Of a DNA stretch of 15,315 nt, positions 13,253-15,315 are shown in pieces. The notes beneath the pieces are model-generated. The model saw only the letters and a program-made list of their open reading frames with translations. It made no database searches and was not told where the DNA came from. The position numbers and the translations under genes were made by a program. Source of the DNA: Pseudomonadota bacterium (GTDB taxonomy: Bacteria > Pseudomonadota > Alphaproteobacteria > Rhizobiales > Rhizobiaceae). Where the stretch lies: positions 1-15,315 of the forward strand of contig JAFAGL010000153.1 of NCBI GenBank assembly GCA_023422735.1, in the 5' to 3' direction. The stretch's first letter is position 1. Every line of letters starts with the position of its first letter.

Positions 13253-13687
13253 TCAAGGCGACTTTTTGTCGAAGCCCTTTTGCAGTTCGTCCATCGCCTC
13301 GGTGATGCGGCGGCGAAGGATGTCCACCGAATCCGAACCGGATTTTTGCATCATCGCACCCAGTTCACCGGTATTCTCAACGGCCACCTCGAACACATGC
13401 CGAGCAAAATCGATCTGGGTCGACAATAGCTCGCGCGGTGAGCTTGGCAGCTTGATCGCACGTGCGTTGTTGGTGGCCTGTTCGAGTACCTGCTGCAGCA
13501 TTTCGTTTTGACGGGCCAGCATCTCCGACGCGCCTTGCGTTCCCACTTTGGCCGATTGTTCCAATGCCTCGATGTTGCGGCGGTGATGCGAAATGATCCG
13601 CTCAACGTCGAGATTGGGGATCGGTAGCGTATGCCCCAGCCGCATCAGCATATCGATGATCGAACCGTCTTTGCGATCGTTGTCCAT
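13253..13687 (-). CDS. Small phasin-like protein
   Basis: Polypeptide of 144 residues, mostly predicted amphipathic helix. The middle (DVERIISHHRRNIEALEQ, then ARQNEMLQQVLEQATNNARAI) and a hydrophilic C-terminus resemble phasins, the proteins that coat polyhydroxyalkanoate granules, although many small alphaproteobacterial proteins of this type have no proven PHA role. The start is ATG 13687, with GGAGG 7 bases upstream; an in-frame start at 13714 is not supported by a ribosome site. It follows the DUF445 gene in the same direction after 66 bases. Confidence 0.75.
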   Translation of the reverse strand: MDNDRKDGSIIDMLMRLGHTLPIPNLDVERIISHHRRNIEALEQSAKVGTQGASEMLARQNEMLQQVLEQATNNARAIKLPSSPRELLSTQIDFARHVFEVAVENTGELGAMMQKSGSDSVDILRRRITEAMDELQKGFDKKSP

Positions 13688-13753
13688 TGTGTTTCCTCCC
13701 TCCAATGGCCACACCCGCAGCCTAGCTTCGTAATGCCGCGTCGCAAGAGGAAA

Positions 13754-15034
13754 TCAGGGCAGAAGCAAAACATCGATCATGTGCAGCACGAGACCGGCCA
13801 ACCCGCCGATCACCATGCCGTTGAAGCGCACATATTGAAGGTCACGACCGATATTAAGCTCGATCAGCGTGGTAAGCTGGCCCAGATCCCAGCTTCGGAC
13901 CTGTTCCGAGATGAAAGCCGAAACACCGCTCTTCTGGCTTTCCACAAATGACGCCAGGGCAACGACGAACCCCTCATTCATATCGGCCCGAATCTTGTCG
14001 TCCTCGGCAAGGCTGTTGCCCATCTCCACCAGAATATCGGTCAAATGCCCACGTAGCATCGGGGTTTCACCGGACAGATCGGCCTGCAAGACGCTCCCCA
14101 TTTCGTGCCACAACCCCGTCGCCAACGTTTCCAGCTCGGGCCGCGCCAGAAACGCGCGCTTCAGTTCTTCCGCGCGTTGGCGGTAGTCCGGCGAATGCCT
14201 GAGATTTTCCACGAAGCGCGCGACGAACTCGTCGAATTCATCGCGGATCGGGTGATCGGGATCATTGCGAATTTCCTCGATGAGGCCGGCAGCGGAATTC
14301 ACGATCTTCCTCAGAAGATAGGCATCGGCGCGGAAGAAATTGGCCAAAGTCGGCAACTCCTCCCGAATACGATCACGCAAGGAGTCCTGCGCTTCCTGAT
14401 TGGACAGGAAATTGCCCACCAGCCCAAGAAGCTCGTCGAACAGATGCTGATGCCGACGATTCTGCGTGACGGTGGACAAGAGATCTGCCGCAAGCGGACC
14501 GATTTCAATCTTTTCAAGCTGATTGGTCACCCGCTTGAGCATGAAACCGGGCAGGCCCGACTTTTCCACACCTTGGAGAATGCGCGGCATAAGCTTTGCC
14601 AGAAAATCAGCAAGGCCCGCGGATTTGTTCCCGTCCGAAAGCCATTGCGCGACCTGCGCCGCGAAATCCACTTCCGCCAGTTTCTTGCGCACCGGCTCCG
14701 GCGCCAGAAAGCTCGTTTCGATGAAACGCCCGAGATTATCGGCAATGCGCTCCTGGTTTTTCGGAATGATGGCAGTGTGCGGAATAGGTAATCCGAGCGG
14801 GTGCCGGAACAGTGCCACCACGGCATACCAATCCGCCAAACCGCCAATGGCAGCGGCTTCGGCAAAGGCACCGACAAAGCCGATCACGGGCGAAACATCG
14901 GCATAGATCCGGCAAAGAACGAAAACCGTGACGCACAGGATCAGGCCGATCGTCGCGATGGCCTTGATCCGCCGGAGCGCACGCCACTTTTCTTCATCCG
15001 AAAGCGCGAGATTCAAGCCGTCTGCCTGCATCAT
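13754..15034 (-). CDS. DUF445 family membrane protein
   Basis: Protein of 426 residues of unknown function. Two hydrophobic segments near the N-terminus (about 25-43 and 49-67) are followed by the family hallmark GGLADWYAVVALFRHPLG at 64-81 and IPHTAIIPKNQERIADNLG. A long, charged helical middle part follows, and a last hydrophobic segment lies at about 405-425. This suggests a membrane-anchored protein with a large soluble helical domain. The start ATG 15034 is followed by another ATG; GGAAG lies directly before the pair, so the second ATG may be used. Confidence 0.92.
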   Translation of the reverse strand: MMQADGLNLALSDEEKWRALRRIKAIATIGLILCVTVFVLCRIYADVSPVIGFVGAFAEAAAIGGLADWYAVVALFRHPLGLPIPHTAIIPKNQERIADNLGRFIETSFLAPEPVRKKLAEVDFAAQVAQWLSDGNKSAGLADFLAKLMPRILQGVEKSGLPGFMLKRVTNQLEKIEIGPLAADLLSTVTQNRRHQHLFDELLGLVGNFLSNQEAQDSLRDRIREELPTLANFFRADAYLLRKIVNSAAGLIEEIRNDPDHPIRDEFDEFVARFVENLRHSPDYRQRAEELKRAFLARPELETLATGLWHEMGSVLQADLSGETPMLRGHLTDILVEMGNSLAEDDKIRADMNEGFVVALASFVESQKSGVSAFISEQVRSWDLGQLTTLIELNIGRDLQYVRFNGMVIGGLAGLVLHMIDVLLLP

Positions 15035-15128
15035 CTTCCATCAAGTACCGCATTCAACCGATCGCAAAGATGTAGGCTTGGATTGGCAAAAAGCCACCGG
15101 AGAACCGAATCGGCCTGGCCTACCAGCC

Positions 15129-15315
15129 TCAAACCGGTTTTGTCGCAGCTTGTCGTCCCGCATGCTCGGGAACCATTATGGGAAGGACCTCGTCTGCCGG
15201 CGCCAAGAGAATTGTTCCCGTTGTGTCGCCGTCTTCGAAACGCAATTGCGCGCCAAATGAGCGGGCGAGCCGTCGCATCGCGATATTTCCCGGGTGGGTC
15301 GTCACCTTCAACTGA
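15129..15315 (-). CDS. GNAT-family acetyltransferase, C-terminal end (runs off right edge)
   Basis: The last 61 or so residues of a protein whose frame stays open to the window edge, so its start lies to the right. The segment HPGNIAMRRLARSFGAQLRF followed by EDGDTTGTILL is the typical late helix and final strands of GNAT N-acetyltransferases, where the N-x-A-M-R-x-L-A helix helps bind acetyl-CoA. It ends at TGA 15129, with 94 bases to the next gene in the same direction. The acceptor substrate is unknown. Confidence 0.75.
   Translation of the reverse strand, partial: QLKVTTHPGNIAMRRLARSFGAQLRFEDGDTTGTILLAPADEVLPIMVPEHAGRQAATKPV

Noticed and set aside
15130..15141. Further AACCGGTT occurrence that might be a fifth operator
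   Set aside because: It matches only 8 of 12 operator bases, covers the stop of the GNAT gene, and no sugar gene is nearby, so chance is the better explanation.
1..15315. CRISPR arrays, tRNA/rRNA genes, insertion sequences, phage genes
   Set aside because: Looked for spaced repeats, tRNA-like arms and transposase motifs and saw none.

Overview
The window looks like chromosome of an alphaproteobacterium, probably of the Brucella/Ochrobactrum-Rhizobium kind. This rests on the GC-rich, tightly packed genes, frequent 4-bp ATGA/GTGA overlaps, a dipeptide/oligopeptide-type ABC permease, a DUF445 membrane protein, a short phasin-like protein and an Rrf2 regulator. No database search was possible, so the taxonomic placement is inference. 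I saw no tRNA, rRNA, CRISPR array or insertion sequence.

Left part (1-9489) is a sugar or amino-sugar catabolic locus. It has five blocks. (1) A leftward ABC transporter operon, of which the DppC/OppC-type permease and the first codons of the next gene are visible. (2) A rightward pair: D-2-hydroxyacid dehydrogenase and a Gfo/Idh/MocA oxidoreductase. (3) A leftward four-gene operon, in transcription order: NagB-like deaminase, SIS-domain protein, cytosolic protein with a neutral-ceramidase N-terminal-type fold, and an N-acylglucosamine 2-epimerase-like protein. (4) A rightward LacI-family repressor, divergent from that operon. (5) A rightward YiaK-like (2,3-diketo-L-gulonate reductase type) dehydrogenase. 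A near-identical LacI-type palindrome (consensus GGCAACCGGTTGCACAA, core AACCGGTT) lies upstream of every one of these blocks. In two promoters it sits between the -35 hexamer and the expected -10 position. The simplest reading is one local regulon controlled by the LacI protein encoded within it.

The best candidate for an undescribed system is this regulon. Uptake would be by a peptide/oligosaccharide-type ABC importer. Epimerisation, amide hydrolysis (ceramidase-type fold instead of a NagA deacetylase), deamination/isomerisation and several NAD(P)-linked oxidations would follow. No sugar kinase is visible. The NagB-like and SIS proteins both lack the textbook phosphate-binding motifs, which raises the possibility of a pathway on a non-phosphorylated, or differently bound, amino sugar. 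The substrate cannot be read from sequence.

Right part (9490-15315) looks like ordinary chromosome: an Rrf2 regulator with a cysteine cluster and a nested inverted repeat in its leader, a leftward pair of a TIM-barrel sugar isomerase/epimerase and a Gfo/Idh/MocA dehydrogenase, a zeta-class-like glutathione S-transferase (maleylacetoacetate isomerase type), a phasin-like small protein, a DUF445 membrane protein, and the C-terminal end of a GNAT acetyltransferase that enters from the right edge.
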